64,000 bases of DNA from contig CM075768.1 in assembly GCA_037974665.1 (NCBI GenBank), positions 94,501-158,500 of the forward strand, given 5' to 3'. How positions within the stretch are numbered: the first letter of the stretch is position 1; each line of letters starts with the position of its first letter. The notes beneath the pieces are model-generated. The model did not search any database and had not been told where the DNA came from. It saw only the letters and a program-made list of their open reading frames with translations. The position numbers were made by a program, and so were the translations under genes. Shown piece by piece: positions 33,147 to 44,342 of the stretch. The stretch is from Ehretia macrophylla. Taxonomy: Eukaryota > Streptophyta > Magnoliopsida > Boraginales > Ehretiaceae.

Positions 33147-35630
33147 TATGATAGCCCGAACTCGGCACGCATTTAATGGCATTTAGATGCATTTAGTTGA
33201 TTGTTTAACTTAGTTTATTCATTTTGCATTGATTTCATATTTCTTTTTAAAAGTATTTCAATAATACTTACATTAATTATTTTAAATGAGTATTAACTAT
33301 TTTGATTGTTTTCAAAACTCAGATTTATTTTCTTGCACTTAAATTACTTTATTTTCAACAAAATAGAAAAGTAACTCCATGGCGGAGTAGGTTTTAAACT
33401 ATTCTACTATTTTACTTTTCAAAAATTATATTTTTATGAAATTGCTTATCATTCTAGTGGTGATCGTTTATTAACCGCTTGATCGTATCGCATTGAAAAT
33501 GAAAGTTAGATGAATATTTCTCGGATTTCATGAATAGTGTGTATAGTATAATTTAACTAGTTTTTAGTTGATTTTTTTTTGAATTGCAAGGTTTTAACTT
33601 GAATTAGATTAAATGGCATCAAAATAGGCTAATTTGACCATTTTTAACTTGATTTTGACCAAGCCTTTTTGCCTTTGACCATTTTGCCCCTAAGTTTTCA
33701 TCTTTTATAAAACAAAGGAAAGAACAAAAAACAAGGCAAAGGCCACCATGGCTGAAACTCAAGGAAAAAGAAAAAAAAGATTGTTTTGCATTTTTCTTGC
33801 ACGATCTTGCGTGGAATTGCTTGGGGATCGTGGCTCGGGTCCTTGCAAGCCTTCCTCTTCAATCACTGTGAGGGTTTTCACGTTTTTGTGTATTTTTTTA
33901 TTTGAATATGATTTTTGTTTTAAATTTTCAGATTTGATATTTATCACGTTATAATGCTTGTTATTGCTTGAAATAACTTTCTTAGGGTTCATAGAGCATT
34001 GCTTGTTAGTCATTTAGCAATTTTTACGGCTGAAATTGCATATTTGAATTAGGGAAGAACGTGAATAGTAAAAATAAATAGTAAAACCCAAGATTTTTGG
34101 ATTTTTGATTCGAATTGCGATTTCTTAATTTGGATAGGTGCCATTAATGTTAGAAAGATAAAATGTGTAATAAAAACGGACTGACCTTTGTTAAAATTGG
34201 AAATTAGACAAAGAAACGTAAAGGGGTCGTTTGACCAAGTGCTGACCGTGCTCGAATTGAGTTGGGGGTTTTGCTATTGAGGGCATGGAAGCACTTTTGG
34301 CGCTGTTGTGGCATGGATTGAGTGTCCAGTAGCATAGCTGTAGTTCAAACGCAGTAGGTGGACTTTCGGGCTTCGGTTGGGAAAGTGAAGTTTCGTGACA
34401 TAGGAACATGCCTTGTAGTGCCTAAGTATAGGTAGTGAAATCGGTTTCTTAATCCCGTAGCTCATTTGCTCGTAATTGCCTTTGGAAGTTAGAGATTGAA
34501 TAGTGATATTTGCTGTTTTCGTGTTTGAACAGCTATTACGTGATTAATTGATGTTCTTGTTGATGTTAATGATAATCATGCTTGAAAAGTTAATTGAATG
34601 CTAATATTGATTGTAAATGTTTGATATCTCGTATATTGCCACTAATCTGCACTTTTATGCTATCGCTCGTTTATTACTTGTATCTCGTATTGCATTGCAT
34701 AGTGTCAGGCGCGTGAGTGATGGGCCTCTCTGGGCAGTCTTGGGCTGCCAGGGTTGGTTTGCTCTAGCTCCGTGTCCTATTCCCACTCTCGCTAGGGGTG
34801 CCGCCTGGGAGATTTGGGTCGTAGATGTGTCGGGGTACATTCAGAGTACACCAAGTGGAAGTTATAAGGTGGTTGCGTGCTTATTGTCATCGTTGTCAAC
34901 ATCAAGCTCGAGATTGATGTATTGCTCGTGAAATGGTACATTGCTCGCATGAGTGAACCATAGCCTTCAAAGTGTGGTATAGCTTTGAGTGGTTGTGTTA
35001 ATGCTTTTATTAATTGTTTATTGCATTGTTGTTTATATTGAATATTTTACTTGTCGGTTATATTGCTTAACTGTCTTATTTGCATTGCACGATCTTCTTT
35101 CTCTCAACCTCGATATCTGTTTCTCCCTCACTGAGTATACGTGTTGTGTATACTCACTCCTCACCACCACATTTCAGGAAATACCATGTTAGCTGAAAAG
35201 TTCGTGATTATGTGATAGATCGTGCTTGAAGAGTTGCCTTGCGTGCTATGTGGCTTGAGTTGTCAAAGATGTAAAGATTTTACTTTCATGAGATGTATAT
35301 AATCAATGTGTAAAGGAAAGTCATTTAAGTTTTATGTATAGGTTAGTAAGCTCTGGATTCAATGCATGCTTGTATTGTCTAAAGGAAAGAGTTAGAATAG
35401 TCTGGTTACTTGGAAATGTATATATACTTGTTGTGTTTAATTATTGAGAACCGAGGCTCGGATGGCCTTGAGGAATTTTGCCACTTATATGCTATCGCAG
35501 GTTTGTATTTTGCCTAGAAACAGGGCAGACTCCGTCCGTTTTCCCCAAATTTTATGCCCGAGTTTGGAATTGGGTTGCAATTAGATTGATTGATAGAACT
35601 TCCGGTCTCGAGAGGGATCGGGGTGTTACA
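33147..35630 (+). repeat. Element D 3' LTR
   Basis: TATGATAGCCCGAAC (first G of TGTG mutated to A) to GGGGTGTTACA, 2484 bp. TATAAAA 33706-33712; GTGAGG donor-like site at 33868; hairpin 35133-35155; acceptor TTTCAG|GA ending 35177. Confidence 0.92.
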
Positions 35631-36029
35631 GCTCCAGTACTTGTTCTACCAGAGGGGACCGATAATATGGTTATCTACAGTGATGCATCCAAGGAGGGCT
35701 TGGGATGTGTACTTATGCAGAATGGTTGGGTTATTGCCTATGCTTCTAGAAAGTTGAAACCATATGAGGTGAATTATCCGACTCATGATCTTGAGTTGGC
35801 AGTTGTTGTTTTCTCACTGAAAAAGTGGCGTCATTATCTGTGGGGCAGTAAGTTTGAGATTTTCACTGATCATAAGAGTCTTAAGTATTTATTCTCACAG
35901 AAGGAGTTGAATATGCATCAGCGGAGGTGAATGAAACTTCTTGGGGATTATAATTAACCTATCAGTTATCTGCTTGGGAAGACAAATGTTGCGGAAGACG
36001 CTCTTAGCCGTAAGGCGAGTGTTTCTTGT
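35631..36029 (+). pseudogene. RNase H of element 2, right of D
   Basis: Resumes after the duplication with [44 protein letters not shown]; catalytic Asp, Glu and Asp kept. TGG to TGA stop at 35928. Same frame continues into the spacer and integrase. Confidence 0.9.
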
Positions 36030-37043
36030 TTGGCTGTCAAGAAGTGGGAGGTTCTTGAGGAATTCACTTATTGGAGACCAGAGTTGACTCAGGTTGGGAT
36101 GATGTGTTCATATCTCTGTATTCAGCCTTTGTTGTTGTCTCAGATTAGAGAAGCTCAGCAACTTGATGTTAAACTTCAGAATATCAAGGATCAGATCACG
36201 GATGATCAGACTGATTTCAAAGTGCACGAGGAAGGTATTCTTCAGTTTCGGAGTAGGGTTTGTATTCCTGATGAACCAGGTTTGAGGCGAGGTATTTTGG
36301 AGGAGGCTCATAATTCTAAGTATACTATTTATCCTGGTGGAACCAAGATGTATCGGGACTTGAAGCAACATTACTGGTGGAATAATATGAAGAGAGAAGT
36401 TGCTCAGTTTGTATCTAGATGTTTGACTTGTCAACAAGTGAAAGCCGAGCATCAACGACCTGCAGGTTTGCTTCAACCGTTGGCTATACCACAGTGGAAA
36501 TGGGAGCATATTACGATAGACTTTGTCACTAGTTTGCCTAGAACACCGAGAGGTAATGATACAGTTTGGGTTGTCGTGGATCGTTTGACGAAGACAACTC
36601 ACTTTATTTTGATGCAGATGGGAGATGAAGTTGCAAAGTTGACGAATCTTTATTTGGATCAGATTGTCAGACTTCACGGGATTCCATCTAGTATTGTATC
36701 AGATCGAGATCCTCGATTTACTTATCGTTTGTGGGAGAAAATTTAGGAGACTTTAGGTACACAGCTTAACTTCGGTACAACATATCATCCACAGACCGAC
36801 GGTCAGTCTGAGAGGACTATTCAGATTCTGGAAGATATGCTCAGGGCTTGTGTTCTGGACTTTGGGGAGAACTGGGAGAAACATCTACCACTTGCCGAGT
36901 TTACCTATAACAATAGTTATCAAGCTACTATTGGGATGGCACCTTTTGCTGCTCTTTACGGCCGTAAGTGTCGTTCACCTTTGTATTGGGATGAAGTAGG
37001 GGATATGAAGACTATTGATCTGACTATTATGCCAGAGTTCTAG
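36030..37043 (+). pseudogene. Integrase of element 2
   Basis: HHCC module complete (AHNSK, KQHYWW, CLTCQ), core Asp in TIDFVTS, Asp in SDRDPRF, a TAG at 36744 (CAG in element 1), then QTDGQSERT with the catalytic Glu, and AEFTYNNSYQATIGMAPF. Ends at a small indel near 37040 that shifts frame. Confidence 0.93.
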
Positions 37044-37063
37044 AGAAGATTGAGAATGTTCAG

Positions 37064-37594
37064 TTGATTAGGCAGAGAATGCTTACAGCGCATAGTAGAT
37101 TCAAGAGTTATGTTGATAAGCGTCGTTGGGATTTGGAGTTTGCAGTCGGGGATCGGGTTTTCTTGAGATTGTCTCATCGTAAGGGGTTTGCTCATTATGG
37201 TAAAGGTGGTAAGCTGAGTTCAAGGTTTGTAGGGCCGTTTGAGATTATTGGCAGAGTTGGTAAGTTAGCATATCGGTTGGCTTTACCAGAGAATTTCTCT
37301 AATGTCCACGATGTATTTCACGTGTCTAATTTGCGAAAGTATAATCCAGATCCTTCTCATACTCTTGAGCCAGAGCCGTTAGAGCTTCGTGAGAATCTGA
37401 CTTATGATGAGAGGCCAATTCGCATTCTTGATCAGATGGAATGGGAACTGAGATCGAAGAAGATTTCGATGGTCAAAGTATTGTGGAAGCATCACGGTAT
37501 TGAGGAGGCTACTTGGGAGAGACGAGATCAAATGCAGCAACAGTATCCAGATCTATTCCGTACATCAAGAATTTCGGGGATAAAATTTCTTTAA
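37064..37594 (+). pseudogene. Integrase C-terminus and chromodomain of element 2
   Basis: RFVGPFEIIGRVGKLAYRL (GPF module), NVHDVFHVSNLRKY, then chromodomain IRILDQMEWELRSKK, MVKVLWKHHG, EEATWERRDQMQQQYPDLF, without stops. The better-preserved chromodomain of the two elements. Confidence 0.92.
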
Positions 37595-37611
37595 GGGGGG
37601 AGGGGGAAGAA
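37590..37611 (+). promoter_or_regulatory. Element 2 polypurine tract
   Basis: TTTAAGGGGGGAGGGGGAAG plus two A, before TGTGAGACCCC. The hairpin upstream (37570-37587) reads AATTTCG-GGGA-TAAAATT; its CG is changed to TA, weakening the stem. Confidence 0.9.
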
Positions 37612-40025
37612 TGTGAGACCCCATATTTTGCTTTATCTCGATTTGTGTGCTTTACCTCGTTTTGTATGAATTGACCTGTTTATGTGTTGTATGTCTTAGA
37701 ATGTGCTAAATATATGATTAATACTCCTAATATATGCTAAGTGTGCATTCATGAAATTTTCATAAAAAACGGAATCAGAAATTTTATCGTCAATTTTGGT
37801 GAATAGTATTTTTAGCACCTGTCCGCCAAAATTTTTACAGGGGTGTTTTAAACATTTTAAAACCTAGTACTCAGGTATTAATAGACCCGTGTTTGATTAA
37901 AACGGATTTGGAATCGGATTTGAAATTTAAAGATTTTTATAATTTCTTTTGCAAGAAAACGAGTTTCAAGCCGACTCCGGTGAAAGTATTTTAATGTAAC
38001 ACTCCTTGTCACCTAAAATATATTGTCTAGAATTAATTTAGTTGTTAATTTAATAGTTGAACAAGAAATAGCATTAAAGGAATTAAAAGACTAAAGAAAT
38101 AGCATTAAAGGAATTAAAAGACTAAATAACTAATTTTGACCATTCTTATTTTTGTTTGACCTTTACTTATATGCATCAACACACAATTGCAAAGCACAAA
38201 AACACACTCAAAACACACACAAGGTGGCCGAAACTCCATGGCTTTTTTGTGAGCTTTTTCAACATTTTTTTCAAGCAAATTTTCATTAGAAGTTGTATTT
38301 CAAGGCCAATTTCCATCAACCAAAACTTGATTCCATCTCTTGAGCATCCATTGAGCATCTTTGTAACTTCAAAACACATCAAAGGTGAGAGAAAATTCTA
38401 GATCTCAAAAGTCATTTTTTATCTTTTTGCTTATAATTGTATTTTGAACCATTAGAATGCTAATTTGAAGTTATATTATTGCTCAGTGCATGCTAAGGAT
38501 CGATTATATGTATTCTTATAAGATTTAAACCGTTGTACCATAAATTTTTATTTTCGGGTATTTAAAGTTGATAGTTTGGCCAATTATTGAATATTTTGAG
38601 TTGTAATGGTTGTAATTGATTGCCATCGATTTCTAAAAGTTTGTTAATTATGTGGTAGCGCTGTTATAATACCGAATTTTTGATTGCAATGTTTGTGTGA
38701 AAATCCAAAAATTTCAACCTAGGTGCACTGAGTTTTAGGGTTGTTAATCTTGATTTTGATGTGTCTTGGTTGGTTTCCGAGAGGGCTAATGTAGTTGATT
38801 GAGTGGGTGAGTGATAAAAACTGATTTGGAGTTGTTTGGATTAGTAGAATGTAAGATATGATTATTTGAAGTTTAGGTTGTCTTTCTTTAAAATGTTGAA
38901 TTATGTCTTTAGATGATTGGGTGGTGTTTGAGTGATTGAATTGTGAGTTGTTAATGGTTAGATTAGGGTTAGATTACGTGTTTAACGCATGTTAAGTTGG
39001 ATGGCCTACTTTGTCATCTAACTTACTTCTTTATTGTTTAATTGATTACTTTATGTTATATTGATGAAAAGATGATTATTGATTGATTATTGATGCACCG
39101 GGAGATAGTCAATGGAAAAGGTGTCCTCTTGTGTTATGATGTTTATTATTATTGCTGAGTCTTGGTATGTGTGTGCCACCTCTCGGGCAGCGTCGAACTA
39201 TCAGGTTGATAACGGCATGACTAGCAGAGGCTAGCGGCAGCTGGCATGACGGAGGTGTCATGGAGGGAGGGGCTAGTGAGGTACCTCAGGTGCGTGAGTA
39301 ATGGGGAGTTATAAGAAGAACGGTTAAGATCGTGATGGCATTTGGAGCTACACCAACTAGAGTATCCTTTATTGATTGGTCATTATAGTTATATGTTTAT
39401 ATTGTTATTGATGTTTTATTGTGAGTTTACAGCTCAAAGGATCATTTCCAAGGAGTATAGTAAATACTGTTAGAGATCTATTGGATCCTCACTGAGCTTG
39501 TTTTATATAAACTCATTCTCTATTATTACATGCACGCAGGTGTTACTGATTCTGACTACGGGTACGTGCCTCTTGAAGAAGAAAATATGCTTTTCGTGGA
39601 TGAGTCTTATGTACAGGAGTCATTGCCATGAGATTGTTTGTAATGGATGTATCATGATGTATTATAAAACTACTTTAACTTAAAGACTTATGTATAATGG
39701 TTTAGCAGTCTTTATTTTGATTATGTTTAGATTACTAAGTTGGTTTATAATCTATTTTGATATGTATGTATAGTTTATGTATGAAGTTGGAACGGAGGCG
39801 TATAACTATGAATGGGTTATTGAAGGAATGGTTATTGTATAATATGGTTATGTTGTATGTTGTTAACTTAATTGAGGAGTTGATTGTTGAATGGTTGAGG
39901 AGTTTGGTTGTATGATATTCTGAGAGGTTGGTTTAGAGCTTCGGTGTCTTAATTACTGCCGTTATATTACCGAAATTCCGTTGCGTCCTGACTGATTGTA
40001 GGTGGGGTCGAGTTGGGGCGTGACA
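37612..40025 (+). repeat. Element 2 3' LTR
   Basis: 2414 bp, TGTGAGACCCC to GGGGCGTGACA. Candidate donor CAAAG|GTGAG at 38385, hairpin GAGCTTGT/ATAAACTC near 39494, acceptor ending 39539 (predicted intron 1155 nt), exon-like segment 39540-39631. An 81-codon open frame (38156-38401) crosses the donor and is in phase with the downstream segment, but its ATG lies at or upstream of the likely transcription start. Confidence 0.93.
39540..39631 (+). other. 92-nt acidic exon-like segment, element 2 3' LTR
   Basis: Two bases then VTDSDYGYVPLEEENMLF and on to VQESLP-stop. Versus element 1 (12614-12705) from the shared Asp codon on, 14 base differences by my count: 8 at third, 4 at second and 2 at first codon positions, with no indel. 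Confidence 0.4.
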
Positions 40026-40051
40026 CAGACTACGCCTAGCTAACTAGCTAA

Positions 40052-40063
40052 GCTCTGATACCA
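40052..40063 (-). promoter_or_regulatory. Element C primer binding site
   Basis: Minus-strand TGGTATCAGAGC. Confidence 0.85.
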
Positions 40064-40066
40064 CTC

Positions 40067-42503
40067 AGTCACGACCCTATTTTCTTAATTGTTGAAACAG
40101 TCTCTAATACCACAATAATGACAGGAAATTAAAATTTAAGCTTATGAATCCTCAAACGTTCTGGGGTCGTGATGCCACGGGCTTAGGAAGATCACTCCGC
40201 CTAAATCCGTTAAGGCACAAAATAATAGCCCGAGTACTACTACCATAAATCAAAACATCAAACTATGTACTAAGTCAATTCCAGTAACACACATTATACA
40301 AACTTCATCACTAATTAATAATATTACAACCACCAAGTTCAAATTTGCAGGACCTGGATTCACTACGTTACTTCACACAAGTCCAACTACTACAACTAGG
40401 CCTCGAAAGAGTAATGTATCAAATTAGTTACATGGTTAAGTGTCTACAAGATTAATACATTACATCAAATAAATCACATGCCTAGCTCATTCTATTACAA
40501 CAAAACGGTTAACCAAAATGAGCAACTGTTATCAAGATCCAGCCCCATATAACTTGTAATGGTGGAAAATAGGGGTGAGCTAATCCTGCATATAGCTTAG
40601 TGAGGATGAAATATGAAGGGTTTTTGCAAAGGTCTTCACCTTTTTGCAAACAGTTTGTAAAACATGCCATACACACAAGAATTTACAAACGAGAATACAA
40701 GATATACAATCAAGATTCAATAATAGTTAAATAACCTAACTCTTCCAAGATATCATTGGGTCCCAACCCATAGGAGGATCAATAAGTATTGATAAGAGAA
40801 GAAATGAATACTTTGGCAAGCAAGATATACTAGCAAGCCCTACCTTTGACTGGAGGTCTTGTTACTACCTCAGTAGGCGAGATATACAAGCGAGCCCGTT
40901 GCTGCCCGGAGGTCTCGTTACTACTGCATTCGTTAATGATTGCAACCGACATGCTTAAACAATTCAAATGCATTCGCAATTATCAATGATATAGCAAGAA
41001 GGCATGTAGACCTCTTGCGGTAATAAATGATTCATCAAAGGCATTCCAAGCAAACTTTTATTCATCATGCATTTATCATATGTCCTTAGTTTCCTAAGCA
41101 ACATGTAGTAGTTAGCAACTACATAGCACCCAAAATATAGAATAAATCCTCAATTAAATATTACTATGATAAACTAGGGTTCGATATGGTTCCAACGTAT
41201 CTGACCGTGCCTCAATCCAACTTTGGTTGCTTCCGGAATCACTAAAACAAGTTCCTTGCATTTTGGTAAGGCCGGTAGACCCTAGAGCCACCGGTCGACC
41301 AGTCGTGCAAGGGTCTTCTGCCTGAGGCCTTATCAGTGGACGACCTTTCCCCCCCACTTGTCGATTGGTGGAGCAGGGGTCCCCCAGTCGTGCTGGTTAC
41401 GGGATAAAATAACCTTCCAACAACAATCATCCATACAATAACCCAACCTCTTACCAACAATCAAACAAGTTCAAGATGGCTATTAGGCATCATACAAGAG
41501 CTCAAAACTCCATCAAAACTACCATACCTCAACAATCAATAACCAACCTACCAAGAATTCAACATAGCTCACAACATCAAAATCAACCTGCAAGCTCTAA
41601 ATGCTAACTTCATGGCTGTAACTTTTACAAACAAATTACATACACATTGTCACCTGGAAGAACAAGGCCAAGCTCACCTCTCAACTTCACAAGATCATCA
41701 ATTCACAAATTGAGCAAGCCCTAGATCTACAACATACAAATACTCAATCTCCTCGTCCAAGCTTAGATATGCAAACTTTAGCAATATTAACACTAAATGA
41801 GCATCATATAATCATGAATGAGCATTTAAATATCATTTTGAAGAATCCCTCACCTTAGTGTCAAAGCCTAGAATAAAGAGATGCAAGATACACGCTTGAG
41901 AAAAGCTTAAAATGCAAAGAAAATGATCCAAAATGGCTGAACTACTTCATTTCTTCTTTCTCCTTCTTCCTTCTTCTCATTTTCTCTCTTATTTCCCTCT
42001 TCTCTATGGATGAAATTCTAAGTGTGGTGTGTGTAGTGTGTGTATCGTGTGTTTTGTGTATGTGAGCTGATGTATGTGTGTGTAAATGGTATTTTATTTT
42101 GTATATATGATATGTATATGTGTGTGTATTGTTTTGGTTGTGTGGGTGTGTAGTGTTTTTGTGTGTATATGTGGTGTAATGTGTATATTAGGTAAAAAAT
42201 ATCTAAAGACCCAAAAGACCACATTGCCCCTCAACTAGTTTATGTTCTACTAATTTGCCATTCTAGTTGGTTTCTAACTAATTGGTTGCTAGTGTAATGC
42301 AATATGATTCAATTATTATCTACGTTACCTAAATTACTCAAGGACACGTAATTGAATTTAAATGCATACTAAACGAAGCACGTGTACATAAAATGATGTA
42401 AATGCATATTAATTAATATAAATGTATATTAAATGATCCAAAAATGTATGAAATGTTATAAAATGCATATGGACTCTATACTAGCTTGGTACGAGGTCTC
42501 ACA
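40067..42503 (-). repeat. Element C 5' LTR
   Basis: Minus-strand start TGTGAGACCTCGTACC at 42503; end near 40067-40070, where the expected TG/CA dinucleotide is altered (plus strand AGTCACGACCC). Candidate donor CTAAG|GTGAGGG (41853), hairpin AGCTA/TAGCT near 40574-40600, acceptor-like TTACAAG at 40553. The minisatellite region is 42320-42470. Confidence 0.85.
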
Positions 42504-44342
42504 CACCCCTATCAATTGCTCCCCAATCTCTTGAGCTCCGTAGGAGGTTAGGGGATTGTCATGTAGGTCGAGCTCTTTCGTTCCCCCGTCAGTTTAACTG
42601 TTGTAATCGCTACTTTGTAAAATAGATATACCTCCATCTCAACTGGCCTACGTATCCCGAGATTTATGCCCCCTTCACCACGTCATCAAAAAGATCTCTT
42701 TCATGACATGCTTTTTGTATGACTCGGGTTAATGACCTTATTTTTTAATTCAATTCGTAGCTTTATTTTTTAGGTTAGGTCGGTAAGCCCCCAGACCCTT
42801 AGATTAGTGAATTCAATTTTGAAGTTGCTCATATTGATATTTTGATGGAGCTTTGGTATGCCCACCAAGTCTTCTTTAAAGAGGTTGGAGAGCTTGTCAC
42901 GACTACTAAGGTTGGATGTAAAGGAGTCGTTAGATCGAGAAGAGAATTCGACCAGTGAAAGAATTCGAGGTGCAGACCTCTTCAATGGGAGTGTGAATTG
43001 CAAACCTGTAGGGACGAGCTTAGGATGCTTAAGCTTCATTTAGATTTCTTTCCATGTTTATCTGTAGCTCTTATGGTCCAACCTCCAGTCTTCAAGTTTG
43101 ACCTCGGCTGTGGCCTGGCCTTATCTTCTTTGTTAGAGCTTAATGTATTTTATTGCTCTTGCAATTCTTGAATGTTTCGCTTGAAGTGACCTTCGACATG
43201 TAATTCACTTTTTTGGCTAAGGATAGTTTGACTTTGCCATTTTCGGCTCAACCTTAGCCATTTTTTGGCCTCCAGCATCTATTCGACCTAAGAATGGCAC
43301 TTCAGCTTCCCCCCTTAGCTATTCTTATATTTGAGATGGCTCTCGACCTTATCTTGTGCTTGAGTTTGGGCTCGACTTTCCTGAGCTTTTCTCAGGGTTC
43401 CACTCATACTTGAGCTCTTTGCAGCTTTTTTGAGTTGGTCTTCCTTGATGAGAGGGAAGCATTGAACAATTTTTTTTTCTTAACTTGATTTCGTCCCTTG
43501 ACCTTGGCTCTTTCAGAGCTCAACATTAGGTTTTATCTTCAGCTCCTTTGACCTTGACCTTAGACACATCTCGTGCTTAACTTTGATTTATGAGGTTTGA
43601 GGGGCTTTTGCGATCCTTTCTCTGACCTTTGCCTAGGCTTATTTTGGCCTTTCTTGGATCCCGACATGCTTATCTTGGCCCTCGAGATATGTCAAGATTT
43701 GGCCTTCGCCATGTACAGATTGCCTTGGTCATTGTGCTCAGCCTTGATCTTCTTGCATCTGTTGCGAGTTGGGTTCCAACTCGGCTTTGTTCAGTTAGCC
43801 TTGTGTTGACTTTATTTCAGTTCCTTCTTAGCTCAGAGAGGTTTACACGTCTCATGGAGGCCCTTTTTCCATCTTTTTGCAAGTTCTTCCTGAGGTCTTA
43901 GGGACTTTAAAGGTATGTTCTAACCTTCTTGTTAGCATTATCAAGTCCTAGGGACTTGTATGGAGCCCTTCTTCGGCCTTGAGTGAGCTTTTCTGAGGTC
44001 CAGGGACTTATAAGAGGCCTTTATTATGACCTTGGGCTCTTTCAATTTTTGTTGCTGAATTTTCATTTTTGAAAAGGGCCTTGGCACTGTGGTTCGGCTC
44101 TTTTCAGCTCAGCCAATCTCTTTATTTAGATATCAGTTGCCGCCCTCCCCCCCATACTGCCCTGGCTGCGGTCCTTTATGTAATTCTAGCTCTGAGAGGT
44201 ATGCGACCCGATTCCCTTGAGAATATGCTGGAGTTTGGACATGATCTCTTTCTTAAATCCTCTCAATCATAGCCTCGTTTCCGAAGAAGCCATGGTGGCT
44301 AAGGTCCTCTATGTAATTCTAGCTTAGGTAGCCGGGTGACCC
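42504..44342. other. Unclassified repeat-rich block, left part
   Basis: No LTR ends, PBS or coding homology seen. GC-richer than its surroundings and full of loosely repeated words such as CTCGACCTT, GAGCTTTTCT and GAGGTC(C/T)AGGGACTT. It continues at 47939 across the solo LTR: GCCGGGTGACCC then AATCTCTTCGAGAATGTGC, itself a copy of GCGACCCGATTCCCTTGAGAATATGC near 44200. It may be the interior of a decayed DNA transposon, but no terminal inverted repeat was found. Confidence 0.5.

Larger units (their letters stand above)
29334..35630 (+). mobile_element. Element D: gypsy-like LTR element without coding sequence
   Basis: LTRs 29334-31837 and 33147-35630, PBS 31840-31851, internal region of only 1309 bp, polypurine tract 33126-33146. 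Flanks GCTCT (29329-29333) and GCTCC (35631-35635), four of five bases matching. No gag or pol can be recognised; a large retrotransposon derivative. In the first 97 aligned bases of the LTRs I count five differences. Confidence 0.9.
23898..40025 (+). mobile_element. Element 2: Ty3/gypsy Tekay-type chromovirus, decayed
   Basis: Plus-strand, same family as element 1. 5' LTR 23898-26307, PBS, gag-pol split by D (29334-35630), polypurine tract, 3' LTR 37612-40025. Flanked by GAGAC and CAGAC, four of five bases matching. Carries many TAG stops, a 16-bp net deletion in RT and a frameshift at the end of integrase. Internal length without D is about 5.0 kb, as in element 1. Confidence 0.95.
21737..42503 (-). 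mobile_element. Element C: non-autonomous gag-only Ty3/gypsy element
   Basis: Minus-strand element. 5' LTR about 40067-42503, PBS 40052-40063, leader split by element 2 (near-duplication GAGAC at 23893-23897, CAGAC at 40026-40030), gag 22764-23546, TTCTT-type array, polypurine tract, then 3' LTR of which only 21737-22016 is visible because element A is inserted in it. Net internal length about 1.9 kb with no pol. It is the oldest member of the left nest. Confidence 0.85.

Noticed and set aside
38156-38401. 81-codon exon 1 in phase with the acidic segment
   Set aside because: The ATG lies at or before the likely transcription start, the 5' LTR copy has a TAA in frame, and the solo LTR has a stop at the junction.
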